DNA of 64,000 nt from Xestospongia bergquistia. Taxonomy: Eukaryota > Porifera > Demospongiae > Haplosclerida > Petrosiidae. A model generated the notes under the pieces. The model was not told the DNA's origin. It ran no database searches and saw nothing but the letters and a program-made list of their open reading frames with translations. Numbering within the stretch: the first letter of the stretch is position 1; each line of letters begins with the position of its first letter. Where the stretch lies: the NCBI GenBank assembly GCA_963965975.1, contig OZ014411.1, positions 9,301,501-9,365,500 of the forward strand. Direction: 5' to 3'. The translations under genes were made by a program, and so were the position numbers. Positions 47,445 to 57,949 of the stretch are shown here, one piece after another.

Positions 47445-47685
47445 GATATGGTTTTACTGTCTGCATCCATGTAACTAAAAGAGGGGCGAGTCGCTGTTTA
47501 TGATATTTTGTTGAAGTTTTCACAGTGATGTAGATTTTGTCCGCCATGTCAAGCTTACCGAGATGATTCCAACGCAAGTTCGCCCAGGGCATTTTAATTT
47601 CTATAGCTATAGAGTAGAAGCCACATAATAGTAGTAGCACGAGTAGTATAAGGACACCTAAAAGGACTCGTTGTCTCCTTAACAT
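40336..47685 (-). CDS. Fringe-like beta-1,3-N-acetylglucosaminyltransferase, locus 3 (8 exons, intact)
   Basis: Most compact locus. Exons 5' to 3': 47443-47685, 46576-46645, 43325-43442, 42805-42970, 41899-41981, 41469-41631, 40990-41057, 40336-40459; 1035 nt, 344 aa, all GT-AG with consistent phases. The first ATG of loci 1 and 2 is lost (now ACT), so I start at the next one, 47685. Key residues match locus 1: membrane anchor LLGVLILLVLLLLCGFYS, TVKTSTKYHKQRL, NCSFGHTPDSLCCK, WFCHFDDDMYVN, GGPVYCIS, GPVDEVVG, FHCSLYPDTDWC. Exon 6 uses the same CAG/GTTCAT donor; reading on instead gives a stop after TQCNWS and no C-terminal domain. Intron 4 lacks the gypsy element and keeps its empty target site near 42,519-42,538. 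The first-intron donor abuts a 58-base GT repeat. Confidence 0.85.
44020..44190. repeat. Interspersed repeat, same family as 9,330-9,515
   Basis: Shares GATTCCATAGTGAACCACCA and the AAGCTACAAATTAGT core. Ends are not clear. Confidence 0.45.
44252..44400. repeat. Short imperfect tandem repeat, CCTAGGAAATTTGGTACCCC unit
   Basis: About five iterations of a 20-40 base unit centred on AGGAAATTTGG followed by ACCCC. Found only in unit 3. A related palindromic word occurs at about 52,018-52,060. Confidence 0.55.
44550..44755 (-). pseudogene. PHD-finger relic
   Basis: Through a frameshift in a T8 run, the minus strand reads KIIKREEKVQVF, then HCR, then EEEPMVACDGCEEWFHKECE, HIPKQAWIIDNFSWFCENCT and stop. 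The pattern CDGC-EEWFHKEC-WFCENC is the second half of a PHD zinc finger, and it ends the protein. The first cysteine pair is damaged. PHD fingers occur at the C-terminus of some DNA-transposon proteins, which would suit the neighbouring transposase relic, but a host gene fragment is also possible. Confidence 0.6.
44960..45342 (-). pseudogene. DDE transposase N-terminal relic, unit 3
   Basis: Open from an ATG at 45342 (MDQGYSSSSSTNKEP, then KYVIEKVMNFFKKEKRKGKS). A frameshift leads into EHTAEATGVSMRSVCNINN, a helix-turn-helix, then LLTPVKRYTTSRVHMNAGFF. This follows the layout of Tc1-like transposase N-termini. Same family as the relics at 11.3 and 29.4 kb but in the opposite orientation. The catalytic part is missing here. 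Confidence 0.55.
45367..46195. repeat. Left arm of a large inverted repeat
   Basis: Reverse complement of 47,826-48,636, allowing scattered differences and small indels. The 1.6 kb between the arms contains exons 1 and 2 of Fringe locus 3 and a MITE. The arm includes the interspersed TTGAAAGACAG repeat. Confidence 0.8.
46718..46954. mobile_element. MITE with GTGACCTGATWTGCAAAAAG ends
   Basis: 237 bp with about 37-bp near-perfect terminal inverted repeats (left GTGACCTGATATGCAAAAAG, right GTGACCTGATTTGCAAAAAG on the other strand), set in TA-rich flanks compatible with a TA target. The equivalent place in the locus 2 side block (about 32,700) has no element. Confidence 0.8.
47384..47442. repeat. 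CA/GT microsatellite forming the exon 1 splice donor, locus 3
   Basis: About 29 CA units. Read on the minus strand, it starts with the GT of the exon 1 donor. The same site in locus 2 has only about four units. Confidence 0.9.
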
Positions 47686-47825
47686 AGTCTTTTTTAAATT
47701 GGACAAATGCGAATACTTTAAGCAAAGTATAATACCACTAACGGATGTTTATTAAGTAATTATCAATGAAAGACCGCCCTACTCAATAATTTATATATAT
47801 ATAGTATTCGAAGCCAACTGTTGCG

Positions 47826-48636
47826 CCTACAACAAGATTCCTTTAAACCTCAATTTGATATATTAATTAAATCACGACTTCAAATGAATCTATAAACAGA
47901 TAATTTCAACTGAACTAGCCAAATTTAGTTGAAGTAGTGTTCATGTTTTCAGTAATTAGTCATAACTAAAAAGGTACTTTTCTTGCTTCTATTTACTTTA
48001 TATAGACATATTGAGTTAGACCATTTATGGTAAATCAATATTGGGTTTATATCATATTGATGAGATTCTGGTAACAAAGAAAATGGTTGAAATGACAAAA
48101 AATGCTATTTTAAGTGTATGTCTTATGAATATGGTACATTTATGTGCACTGTCTACTTACTCTATAGTTTGCAATATAGGTGTGTATAGTATAGTCCTGA
48201 ATCTATTGTTGCTAAATTTGTATAATATAAGTTGCAGTGCCTATGTAATTAATGATGGCGCCTAGACTATCCCATTCAAACGTATTGGCAGGAAACAACA
48301 ATCTTACTGTCTTTCAATTCGTTACAATATTTCATTATATGATAGACTCTTCATTATGACTCAGTTATTTGTTGACAACGGTTCTTAGAATGAAAAAAAA
48401 TTATTGAATGTTGAAATATTTATTTTGTCTGCATTTGCCTCTGCTTTTAGCTAATGGTAACTCTATCACTACAAACAGTTTGGAAACCATATTCACAGAG
48501 GTAACACACTCAACTATGAAGTATGATCTTTTGTAGTTTTCATATTAAGAAATAGCGTTCACCGGAAATTAGTAGTGGGTGTAAGTAGTAATATAACACA
48601 TACCAAACCATCACAAATTAAATGCTTGTGGTGGCA
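47826..48636. repeat. Right arm of the large inverted repeat
   Basis: Partner of 45,367-46,195. A similar single arm lies at 32,995-33,720 beside locus 2. Confidence 0.8.
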
Positions 48637-49024
48637 ATTTTAAAAATATTCGGACTCCTTAATTGAATTGTTTTGTCTTGTGTTAGGAGTTGTTGACATA
48701 TTCCAGACAACAAATTCCAATTTTTTTGCTAATAGGTACTTGAGGAGTAAAAGGGCCATTGCTCTTAAAGTCTTCAACAAAATTTGATAGCCTTTTTAAA
48801 ATTCTCAGCTGAGTGTAATAAACTGATCTTAAATTTCTCCTATAGAACTACAAAAAATATTATTAGTGATAATATTATTGGTGATGCTATATAGATAACA
48901 TTACCTTATGTCTTTAAAGCATTACATCATAGTCTATTAGACACTTCTGGAAGGATAACCACTTGCCATGCAACCTATAGGAGAGAAAATGGAGTCTGAA
49001 CATTTTAAAAATTGACCAGCCTGC

Positions 49025-49475
49025 CTCGCATGTCAATATCATATTAGAAAAGATACACATGTATACATATTTTACTGGCTATTAAATATTTTTACACATG
49101 TAATATACATGAACATGAGTCTCAGGCTGCACATCATCATTACTTTTGTGTATTGTCACTAATAGTGTATTTTGTACTATAGAATGTTAAGCATTTGGAG
49201 GTAATCTGGGATTTGGGAAAAGAGTGAGTGAGCTCTTGGAATGTTAGTGAGTTTGTTTCTTTCTAAACTGAAGACATGACATCACAAGCACAAGGAATGC
49301 TTAAGAGATTGTCCAAAACCAGATATGTAAACATTGTAAATGGATACTTTGTGTATATGAATCATTGATAGATGGATGGGTGTGTTAGTAGATGGATGGT
49401 CTCGATATAGTTCTCAGAGACTGTTGGTTGATAGTTCAAGTGAAGCTAGTAAAGATTTATATATTGAGCAGGTAA

Positions 49476-49522
<47 letters not shown>

Positions 49523-52009
49523 TGTCTGTTGATATGTTGTAAGATTAAATATGAATTGGTTTATGTAACAAATAACAGTGACCCTTCCTTCGTATTTTTT
49601 TGCATATGCATTTGTTAGTTTGTAGTGTACTGTGTTGAGTGTACTCAACACTAAAGGTCATGTTAATACATCCTTATGGTAAATGTCATTTACTATATTG
49701 CTGTTGCAGTATACTATAATTGATTAAAATTACTATGTGTAGTACTAGCATTTATATTAACAGATGAAGTGTGTTCAAAGTAATAGTCAATATTGAATAG
49801 TAACAGAAAAGAAGTGATAGCTGAGACTAGAACTTCTTTTAACTGGCCTTGCAATAGCCTTATCTTTTAGACTTTGCTTGATATTAGAGTACTCATAGGG
49901 TGACCTTGAGGTGAGTCTTGTAACAATAAGCAAATACACCCATTATATAGGAGGATTGTGTTATATAGGAGGATTGTGTCACATGTTGTTAAAATTAGAA
50001 GAGTATAATTAAAGGAGACAACTATTTTAGTAAATGGTCAAATAAATCATTAGATCTCTAAGATGGCTTACCATTGCATTGTTACTCTATTAACTGTTAT
50101 TACTGGTGTCTCTACTAGCTATAGCTCTAGCAGTAGTCTTGGAGTATAATTATCCTTCTACCTCTTCTCTGAAGTTTATTGAACTAGTTTTTTGTAACGA
50201 TCTATAACAGTTTAAAATGGTTTTTGCAATTGGTTTCTATAATGGTATGTATAACGGTTTTCTATAACAGTCTGTAACTGTTTTCCATAAAGGTTTTCTG
50301 TAATAGATTTCTGAAAGATTAATTTCCTATAATAATCTGCAATAGTTGTAATCTCGTTAACATGACCTTCCTTCAAGTGAGTCTTCATTTTTTGTCTTCT
50401 TTACTTCACAATGCAACACAATTTTTATTGTGTTTTTAAGGTTTATTTCTCTTGTTTACATTATACTTATGCAAAATAAATTACAATACGAGATTAAAGC
50501 CCAGTTAATTATATAGGAAAGTCAAATCAAATGCAGAACTTGGATTAAAAGCATGATATAAATTATTTGTAATTCTTTTTTAAAAGTGTTTCAATGTCTG
50601 ATACATGCCACAAAGACATTCATGATACTAAGGAAAATATATCTCAATACAGGTTCATGAATATTATCATGTACCTTCTATCATCTACTTTGAGAGAAAG
50701 GTCATGAGACCTTTGGGAATGTAAATGGCCCCACATACCTCTTCAATTCACACTGCAATTTCTAATACCCCTCCTAATGCTTTTTCTCTAATTCGTGTAT
50801 CTGACCTAGCTCTGGTTGGAGTTCAGGCAGCAACTACTTTATCTAATCCTCCAAACGAATTAATAGTTTTTCATTACATATAGATTAGGTTATTACTCTT
50901 ACAGTTTTTACAGTGTTTCATATATCTTGTAAAGTATACCCAGTTTTAGTTGCCCTAAAAAGATTTCTACCAATTCACCTCAATCATTTGGGTTTAAGAG
51001 AAGCTATGTACTCTGCTTAAGCAGTTTTTTATAACAGCCTTTTTTGATACATAGAAGTTAATATGCTTTCTTCTCAATCTCAATTTCAATCTAGAGGATC
51101 CTTCTAATATTTATTCTGTCTGAGGTATATTCAGTTGATGTTAAGTGTGGAGTCACATTCAGTTGACCTCTTGGCATTGCAAAAATTATACAGGCTCTCC
51201 TCGATAACAATCGCTATTTCAAGTGCAAAGAATTAACTTCCATTGGAGATAGAGCTTGGCTTGATGCTCTTGTTGCCTCGTGGACTGGAGCATTTGCTAA
51301 CCTCAGCATCACGAGTGAAAGGTACAGAAGTAAATATACTCTTAGTCTAATTGTCAACTTAAACTTTTTGATTGGACGTGACTCCTTGAAGGAGACAGTG
51401 AAAAGAAATATGTATCTTTCTTTGACTCAATATTGTTTAAAGAAATTAAACGCAACATTCGAGCCAAATGCAAAGGGAAATGTACACATTAATGTACATG
51501 ATGCAATTGCCATCCCTATTATCTAATTTGTATATTAGATTGATAATAGCCATCCTTACATTTACTTAACTTCTTATAAAACACTTTTCAATTTTTTGGA
51601 AATGCAAGTGTTTCGATAACTAATAGAAAAATCTGTAGAATGTTAGAATCAAAGGAAGTGAGGTCCGTGTTCAAGGTAGTCTGGTGTGAGCCCAGCTCGT
51701 TTTCTTACAAAAAAGCACTCTTATATATTATAATGGAAAAATAATTATAGCTCAACTGATAACAGTAATTTAGTTGGAAACTTTAAATGTTCTATCAACG
51801 AAGACGTCTAAGAAATAGGTAATGATACTTAAGTCGAGGTAGTCTCGTCTCCAAACCTACTCGCAAGTGAAAGTAGGTCTGGTTACACGAGTTCACTTTT
51901 GAGTAAGGAATGTAACGCGGATGGTGGTATGCAATTAGAACTGGTGTGAAATATGACTATTGTTTAATTGAAGTAGGTGTGAAAGTGGTGATGAACGATT
52001 GATGGGAAT
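49025..52009. repeat. 3-kb segment nearly identical to 34,122-37,091
   Basis: Copy B of the inter-gene segment. Contains a longer TA run (49,483-49,516) than copy A and the uninterrupted 119-codon frame at 51,167. Confidence 0.85.
51167..51526 (+). CDS. Unrecognised 119-codon open frame without ATG, probable internal or terminal exon
   Basis: Opens after a stop and a plausible acceptor (TTATACAG at 51,186-51,193), and reads GIAKIIQALLDNNRYFKCKE, TSIGDRAWLDALVASWTGAF, ANLSITSERYRSKYTLSLIV, NLNFLIGRDSLKETVKRNMY, LSLTQYCLKKLNATFEPN, then AKGNVHINVHDAIAIPII and stop. The composition is protein-like and stop-free over 360 bases of AT-rich DNA. The start codon would have to be in an upstream exon, perhaps near 50,720-50,880. 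Copy A has one extra base that shortens it. Family unknown. Confidence 0.4.
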   Translation, partial: PLGIAKIIQALLDNNRYFKCKELTSIGDRAWLDALVASWTGAFANLSITSERYRSKYTLSLIVNLNFLIGRDSLKETVKRNMYLSLTQYCLKKLNATFEPNAKGNVHINVHDAIAIPII

Positions 52010-52100
52010 GTCACGAAAAATTTGGTCCGGGTGCAAAATTTGGACCTAGGACCAAATTTGGCAACAAAAAGTCTGCAAAATTAATTCCGCCTTGCAATAT
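52010..52100. repeat. Palindromic AAATTTGGTCC repeat at a duplication breakpoint
   Basis: Perfect inverted words AAATTTGGTCC and GGACCAAATTT within 45 bases, plus further TTTGGACC copies. It starts exactly where homology with copy A ends, so it is part of the unrelated sequence joined to the transporter 2 gene. Confidence 0.6.
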
Positions 52101-52207
52101 TTGGACCCAGGCGTCTCAGACTGTATAACTTGGTAAAGAGAAGTGGAATTTGACACATACAAATCGATTTATCACTTCTTATGTTGTGTGTACTTTAATG
52201 GAGAGTT

Positions 52208-54010
52208 TTAGCCACCTGGTGAAGTTTTCAAAGTGTCAAAAGTGTTTTTTATTGTCTTAAAATAATTTATGATAATATTTCTGTTTTCAGTGGGTGAGGT
52301 ATGTACGATCAGAGACTGAAAAGTGATACCGGCACTAGCATTTATTAACTGTCTCTCTGTGTACTCCTCAATAATAGCTTGACGATTGATATTAGAGGGT
52401 TCGTCTCTCTGACGATATTTGTACCAACAGGACACAAGAAGATAGAGGAGAAGAGAGATTATAGCCAAGACTGTCATGGCAATATAGGGCCAGTAGTGAC
52501 ACTGTACATCTTGTAGTGTTAGGACTGACACTAGTCTGACAGGTACTTCTAGTGACTGATAGGCATACCATAGTCCAATGAGGAGACCCTGCATACTACG
52601 TGGAGCCTGAGCTAAGATAAACTCCAATGCAGTTAAGAATACTAGTAAATAACTTAATCCACTGATGAACTCTGATGTGATGAGAAGAAAGATTTCATAT
52701 CCTTGTAAACCAAAAGTATCTGGTAAATTACTGACTAACGTCTCATTAGAGAAACATACTACTTTATTGTAAGTATAACTGATATACATCAGTGCTATAT
52801 AAATAGTAGCAAGAGTAAATACTACAATTATCATTAACAAACCAATTCCCATTTTCTTTAACATGTTAGGTAGATGATGACGTAAACAAGGTCGTAGTAA
52901 ACACATATACACTGGAATACCAATTATAATGACATAGTACATGAAATAAAATGATGCTCCAATTTCAAGCACTGAAACACTTACAGTTCTTCCTGGTATA
53001 TAATAGTTTGAATATATATCTCCCAATTGTCCATTACAGCCCTGAAATAACAGCATTCCAAATAATGTTAGCATTATCAAGAAAATACGTCCAAAACTCT
53101 TAACATCTTCGACTTGTTCAGTGGTAAATGGTCCTCCATATCTCTCTTTACCTAAGTCTAATCTGGAAGGAGGAAGTTCTCCATAAGTAAAAGCACTACG
53201 TCTCACTGGTTGTTTGTGTTGTGCAGAAAAGCTCAATACTTTAACAATCTGTTTAAGTGGATTAGTGTGACAGACTGGCTCTGTAAATAAATGATGATGA
53301 CAATGACAGCAAATCATAACAACAATCAATAATGAACAGACAAGGGCAATAACAGATACTAATGCCCAAATCCACACTATGTCTTTGTAGTCTAGAAAGC
53401 TTTTTGAGTATAGTATCAAAGAGGAAAGAGTAGATTGAACAGCATACAATGTCCAGAAGTACCAGTGAACAAATTTACTGAGCTCTTCATTACTAGCAAA
53501 TTGTAACTGATCTGTTCCAAACTGAATAGCATTAGCTTCAAATAAACAAAGACCAAAATGATAGATTATAAACCCAGGAACAACTGGCATTAAAACAGAC
53601 AAGTTAATAGTATTAATATTATTACCATAATGATCTATTACTACAATAGTTCCAACAATAGCAGACAATGAAGCTATAGCTAATCCAATCACTGCTATTA
53701 TAGTACCTATCATCATAACTTTATAGCGAGTGAGTAGTGTTTCAGCTAGTAGACCAGCCACAGGATAAAGTAGAAAACTAACAAATTTAGCACTTAAAAA
53801 AACTATAAAGATGTCCCTCAAAGTCTTATTAAAAATGGCGCCATGCTCTATGGTACTAAGAATTAAAAGATAGACGTCCAGACAATGCAGCAAGGTAGAC
53901 CACAGTAACACTAAAAGAGCTCCTTTGAAGGGGACACAACAAACGGTACAATATTTTGAAAAATATTTTGTTGAAGTGCCTTTCCTTGTAAGTGAGGTTG
54001 AGTCATTCAT
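52208..54010 (-). CDS. POT/PTR2 family (SLC15-like) membrane transporter 2, with replaced C-terminus
   Basis: 600 aa, nearly identical to transporter 1 up to residue ~560 (same FGTDQL and AQAPRSMQGLLIGLWYAYQS signatures, same missing ExxER motif). After LINASAG the sequence leaves the family: the last ~40 residues (ITFQSLIVHTSPTENRNIII and on) come from unrelated DNA joined at about 52,322, replacing the native VDMTDLFAKVAN-type tail. AATAAA on the minus strand occurs at about 52,247-52,252, inside this new tail, so the real message could end before the stop. The transmembrane core is complete, so transport may be unaffected. Confidence 0.8.
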   Translation of the reverse strand: MNDSTSLTRKGTSTKYFSKYCTVCCVPFKGALLVLLWSTLLHCLDVYLLILSTIEHGAIFNKTLRDIFIVFLSAKFVSFLLYPVAGLLAETLLTRYKVMMIGTIIAVIGLAIASLSAIVGTIVVIDHYGNNINTINLSVLMPVVPGFIIYHFGLCLFEANAIQFGTDQLQFASNEELSKFVHWYFWTLYAVQSTLSSLILYSKSFLDYKDIVWIWALVSVIALVCSLLIVVMICCHCHHHLFTEPVCHTNPLKQIVKVLSFSAQHKQPVRRSAFTYGELPPSRLDLGKERYGGPFTTEQVEDVKSFGRIFLIMLTLFGMLLFQGCNGQLGDIYSNYYIPGRTVSVSVLEIGASFYFMYYVIIIGIPVYMCLLRPCLRHHLPNMLKKMGIGLLMIIVVFTLATIYIALMYISYTYNKVVCFSNETLVSNLPDTFGLQGYEIFLLITSEFISGLSYLLVFLTALEFILAQAPRSMQGLLIGLWYAYQSLEVPVRLVSVLTLQDVQCHYWPYIAMTVLAIISLLLYLLVSCWYKYRQRDEPSNINRQAIIEEYTERQLINASAGITFQSLIVHTSPTENRNIIINYFKTIKNTFDTLKTSPGG

Positions 54011-55140
54011 TTTTGCTGTCTAATAGCTTCTAATAATATTCATAATTTAATAACTTTATTGTACAACCTCTATATTATACACTGCATTGTATGAACATAT
54101 AGAAGTTGTGAAATACTTTAGTATAACAACAGTACTACTACTGGTCTTGTATAAATTCTGCTAATAAGTATATATACTGATATTATTATATATATTAATA
54201 CATTAAGATCAAACAACTATAAGAAATTAAGACAATATTAAGTGATTTATAAATGTACCTGTACTACTAATGTTCCTTAATGTATTGTTGTAAAGGCCAG
54301 TAACATCAAAGTATGGCAAATTTAATCTTCTAATGATTATTTGACTTGAAATTCTTTCTCTCATTTTGTTACATAGTGTGAGCATGATAAACATGGATTA
54401 ACCATAGTTCATAGTAGAACACTGAACTTATTCAGGAAATAAAGAATTGTTAAAGCTTAATCAGTTGGACTTTGATTGTAAATTTCATTCTATCAAATGC
54501 CATCTTCATAATGAAGCTGGACTAATTCCTTTGATGTTCTATATACAAAGTAGACTGAAAGGAAATCAAGATTAAAGCTATCAGCAAACTTCAATGCCTT
54601 TTACATATTTCTATCAGCATGAACTACATTTGTTCATCATTGTCTCTCTTGAACTTCGAATTCATCTAATGGTTTACTAATAGTCATAAAGTTCTTTTGT
54701 ACTAGACTATCAATACCTCTTACCAAACTAAGTAGCATTTGTGTCTTTCTGTTTTTTAGAAGCCTGTCTAGTATGAGCATTATTGTTAGAACAATAATTT
54801 TGAGGTAATAAAATAAACAAACATAGTATGAAATCTCACTAATATGGTTATGTCGTGATATTCCTCAAAACCTTCATTAATTTTAATAAATCATTCTCTT
54901 CTATAATTAAGTTCTCCAACCAGTACCAATGTTACCTCATCTTCTCTATCATCCACTATAATATATTGTATAGAATCTTTACTTGCTGGTTTCTAGTACT
55001 GGAACTAATCAAGCTATTCAATTGTTCTATCTTCTTCCTTAATTACTCACTAATTTATCACTTATTTCTCTCTTTATCATCATAGTTATATATTCAGCTG
55101 TTAATTAGTTGGTATATATATGAGCATCCATTTTCTGTTA

Positions 55141-55557
55141 TTATTTTTGCTGTCCCAATAACTTAGTACCTAATGAAAACACAGCACATAACATCATCTC
55201 CAGAAATTGGTCTCTGCTTATTGATAGTGTCTCTACTAGCTCTAGCAGTTGTCTTGATGTATATATCCTTCTACTTCTTTCAAGTTTATTGAACTGGTAT
55301 TCTGTAATGGTCTGTAACATGTACAGTCTATACGTATATAATGATTTTCTGTAATGGATTTCTTTAATGGTATGTAATGAATTTTCTCTAACAATATGTA
55401 AATATTTCTGTAACAGTATATAATGGTTTTCCATAACAGTATATAAAGGTTTTCTGCAACAGTTTTCTGTATGTAAAGATCTGTGAATCTGTTTCTTGTA
55501 ACAGTCTGTAATGGTTGTAATCTTATTAACATGACTTTCCCTCAGGTGAGTCATCAC
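55141..55557. repeat. Degenerate tandem repeat with two open minus-strand frames
   Basis: Imperfect iterations of a TTTTCTGTAACAGTATGTAATGG-like unit. Because the unit lacks stops on the minus strand, two frames of 138 and 96 codons stay open (repeated ENHYI-type words). This is the expanded version of 35,270-35,430. I do not consider the frames genes. Confidence 0.55.
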
Positions 55558-57130
55558 TTCTTTGTCTTCTTTACTTCACAATGCAACACAATTTTTATTG
55601 TGTTTTTGAAGTTCATTTCTCTTGTTTACATTATACCTATTCAAAATAAAAATATAAGATAAGATTAAGACCCTGTTAATTATATAGGAAAGTTAAATCA
55701 AATGCATCTTTGGCACAATAATCACTCAGAAAATGCAAGATCTGATGAAGCCAAATCATTGGCCAAAATAATAGTAAAAGCTACTGTCGAAATCTATAGT
55801 TATATCTCTACCACTAGTTACCAATACCAACAAAATACACTATTTTTGTAACCTTAGAGATATTTCAAATGTCAGGAAGGAGGGAAGGAAAACTTTGATT
55901 AAATGTACAATATAAATTGTTTGTAACTGTTTTAAAAGATATTTCAAAGTCTGGGACATACTCACTAAGACCTTCATGACACTATAAGGAAAATATGGCA
56001 CAATATAGGTTCATGAATGTTATCATGTACTTTCTAATAATCATCTAGTTGGAGAGAAGACCTTTGGGAATCTAAATGACTCCACGTACCACTTCAAGCC
56101 ACACTGCAATCTCTAACACCCCTCGAAATACATTTTTCTCTCTAGTTCATCTATCTGACATAGCTCTAGTTAGAATTCAGGCAGTAACTACTTTATCTGA
56201 CCCTCAAAACGAATTAATAGTTGTCAATACATTATGGATGAGGTTATGACTCTAACTTTTTACAGTGTCTCATGTACATTGTAAAGTACATCTTTGTGTT
56301 ATCTCAAGTTCTTTCTTTTGAACTTCATGACACTCATTTAGATTTTCCACCTTTGTCTATTAGATAAGCCACCTTGCATTCTCCTCCATGTGGAGGAAGG
56401 AACAAGAGACTTGTCGGTTTCCTTCTTGATCATTGATAGGTTACATCATGGCTAGAGGGAAAACTTACAGGTTTGTGGATTAAGACTTGTGTTGAAGTTA
56501 AGTAAAAAGGTATATAGTACAGATTCTCAGTCAAATACAAGAACATTAAAACAGCACCAAAATTAGCTAGAGAAGGTTGCTTTTGTGTGGCAATACATGC
56601 ATATATTGGGGCTAGCTGGTGGCTATGCCTTTCCTTAGGACAAAGATGACTTGCTCTCCCAGAACCCTCAATACAACACACTTGTCACTATCATATCACC
56701 ACCACCTATTTCTGTAGGCCTCGAGGCAGTTTTAGTTGCACTAAAAGGATATCTACCAATTCACCTCAGTGATTTGAGTTTAAGATAAGTTATCTACTCT
56801 GGTCCAGCAGCTTTTAATAGCCATCCCTTGATTTTACTTAATTTCTTATAAAACATTTTTCATTCATTTGTTCACTTTATTTTTTAAAATGCAATTATTT
56901 TGATAACTAATAGAAATATCTGTAGCATGCTGAAATCGAAGGGAGTGAGTTTCCATGTTCAATGTGGTCAGGGGCCAGCTCCTTTGCTCACAAAAAAGCA
57001 TTCTTATATATTGTGATGAAGAAAGAATAATTATTATGACTATTTAATTTAATTTAATTTAACCGGGAACTTGAAATGGTTCTATCAACAAGGAGGTCAA
57101 AGAAAGATGCAATGATACTTAATTCAATGT
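55150..57130. repeat. Third, diverged copy of the 34-37 kb segment
   Basis: Recognisable blocks at about 55.2, 55.56-55.7, 55.9-56.28, 56.72-56.83 and 57.0-57.13 kb align with 35.2-36.9 kb. About 430 bp of unrelated sequence (56,290-56,718) is inserted. It lies 3' of transporter 3, as copies A and B do for transporters 1 and 2. Confidence 0.6.
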
Positions 57131-57302
57131 ATTGTAGCTAAGCTGACAGTCATTAGCTTATTAATCATACAATAAGTATCTTGTATCTTTTTTCAGGTGA
57201 ATATCAAAGTAGAAAGTAACCTATACTTATTACTTACAGAAGTAGGCTCTTAATATTCTATGTTCCTCTCTGCTTCTTTCCGATAATATTAATTATTCAT
57301 AA

Positions 57303-57422
57303 ATGGCTTCTCTAAGGGAAGCTCTTGATGATAAACTGCTGAAATTACTTGGTTTCATTTCAAAAGCGTTCAAACTAGAGATGTGCAAGCAGACAGTTTG
57401 TTTCAGATTGTGCTGCATCTGA
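57303..57422 (+). CDS. Hypothetical 39-aa open frame or first exon piece
   Basis: MASLREALDDKLLKLLGFIS, then KAFKLEMCKQTVC and stop. A neighbouring frame continues as DVQADSLFQIVLHLRKWW, so a frameshifted or spliced longer product is possible. An acceptor-like TTTTTTCAG lies at about 57,189-57,197. No family recognised. Confidence 0.2.
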   Translation: MASLREALDDKLLKLLGFISKAFKLEMCKQTVCFRLCCI

Positions 57423-57603
57423 GAAAATGGTGGCAAATCTTCTTTTACTTCTTGATTTATTGGTGTGGAGAAAAGAAGAAAAAGAAGAAATACGAACTCT
57501 GATGCTTAAAAACATAATGATTGCTTTAAGCTACAAATCTGTCACAGCATGGACATTATCCTAAGGATAAAGACTGACAAGTATTGAATATATTTTGATG
57601 CAT

Positions 57604-57924
57604 AGGGGTAGGAAAGGGGGGGACCAGGGGGGGGCTGAAGGTCCCCCAACTTCATATCAGGGGGGCTAAGCCCCCCTGATTTGCGCTCAAGACTATATAC
57701 ACGAAGCACTATGACCCAAAAACAGCTAAACCATGTCATGCTGTTACATACACATAAGGACCGTAGCGATAACATAAACTTATTAGAAATAGCTAAAGAG
57801 TTAGTTTCCTTTAACGACAGACAAATTAATTTTTTGGGTCACTTTTGATGTTTAATAATATAATGCAACTAAATATAAGGTCAGCCCCCCCCCCCCTCCC
57901 AACTTAAATTTCATTCCTACCCCT
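57604..57924. mobile_element. G-rich MITE with AGGGGTAGGAA ends
   Basis: 321 bp with 11-bp terminal inverted repeats (AGGGGTAGGAA / TTCCTACCCCT). The left subterminal part has four long G runs (G4, G7, G8 and more), the right a C13-type run, and inside is a perfect 23-base hairpin (57,657-57,679, TCAGGGGGGCT and its inverse). Strikingly GC-rich in an AT-rich window. No gene. Confidence 0.7.
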
Positions 57925-57949
57925 CTGTTTTGATGTGTTTGGGTGTGAT

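Noticed and set aside
55141..55557. 138- and 96-codon minus-strand frames
   Set aside because: They overlap in different frames and arise from a stop-free tandem repeat.
57542..57775. 77-codon minus-strand frame through the G-rich element
   Set aside because: Pro/Gly-rich only because of the homopolymer runs of the MITE; no domain.
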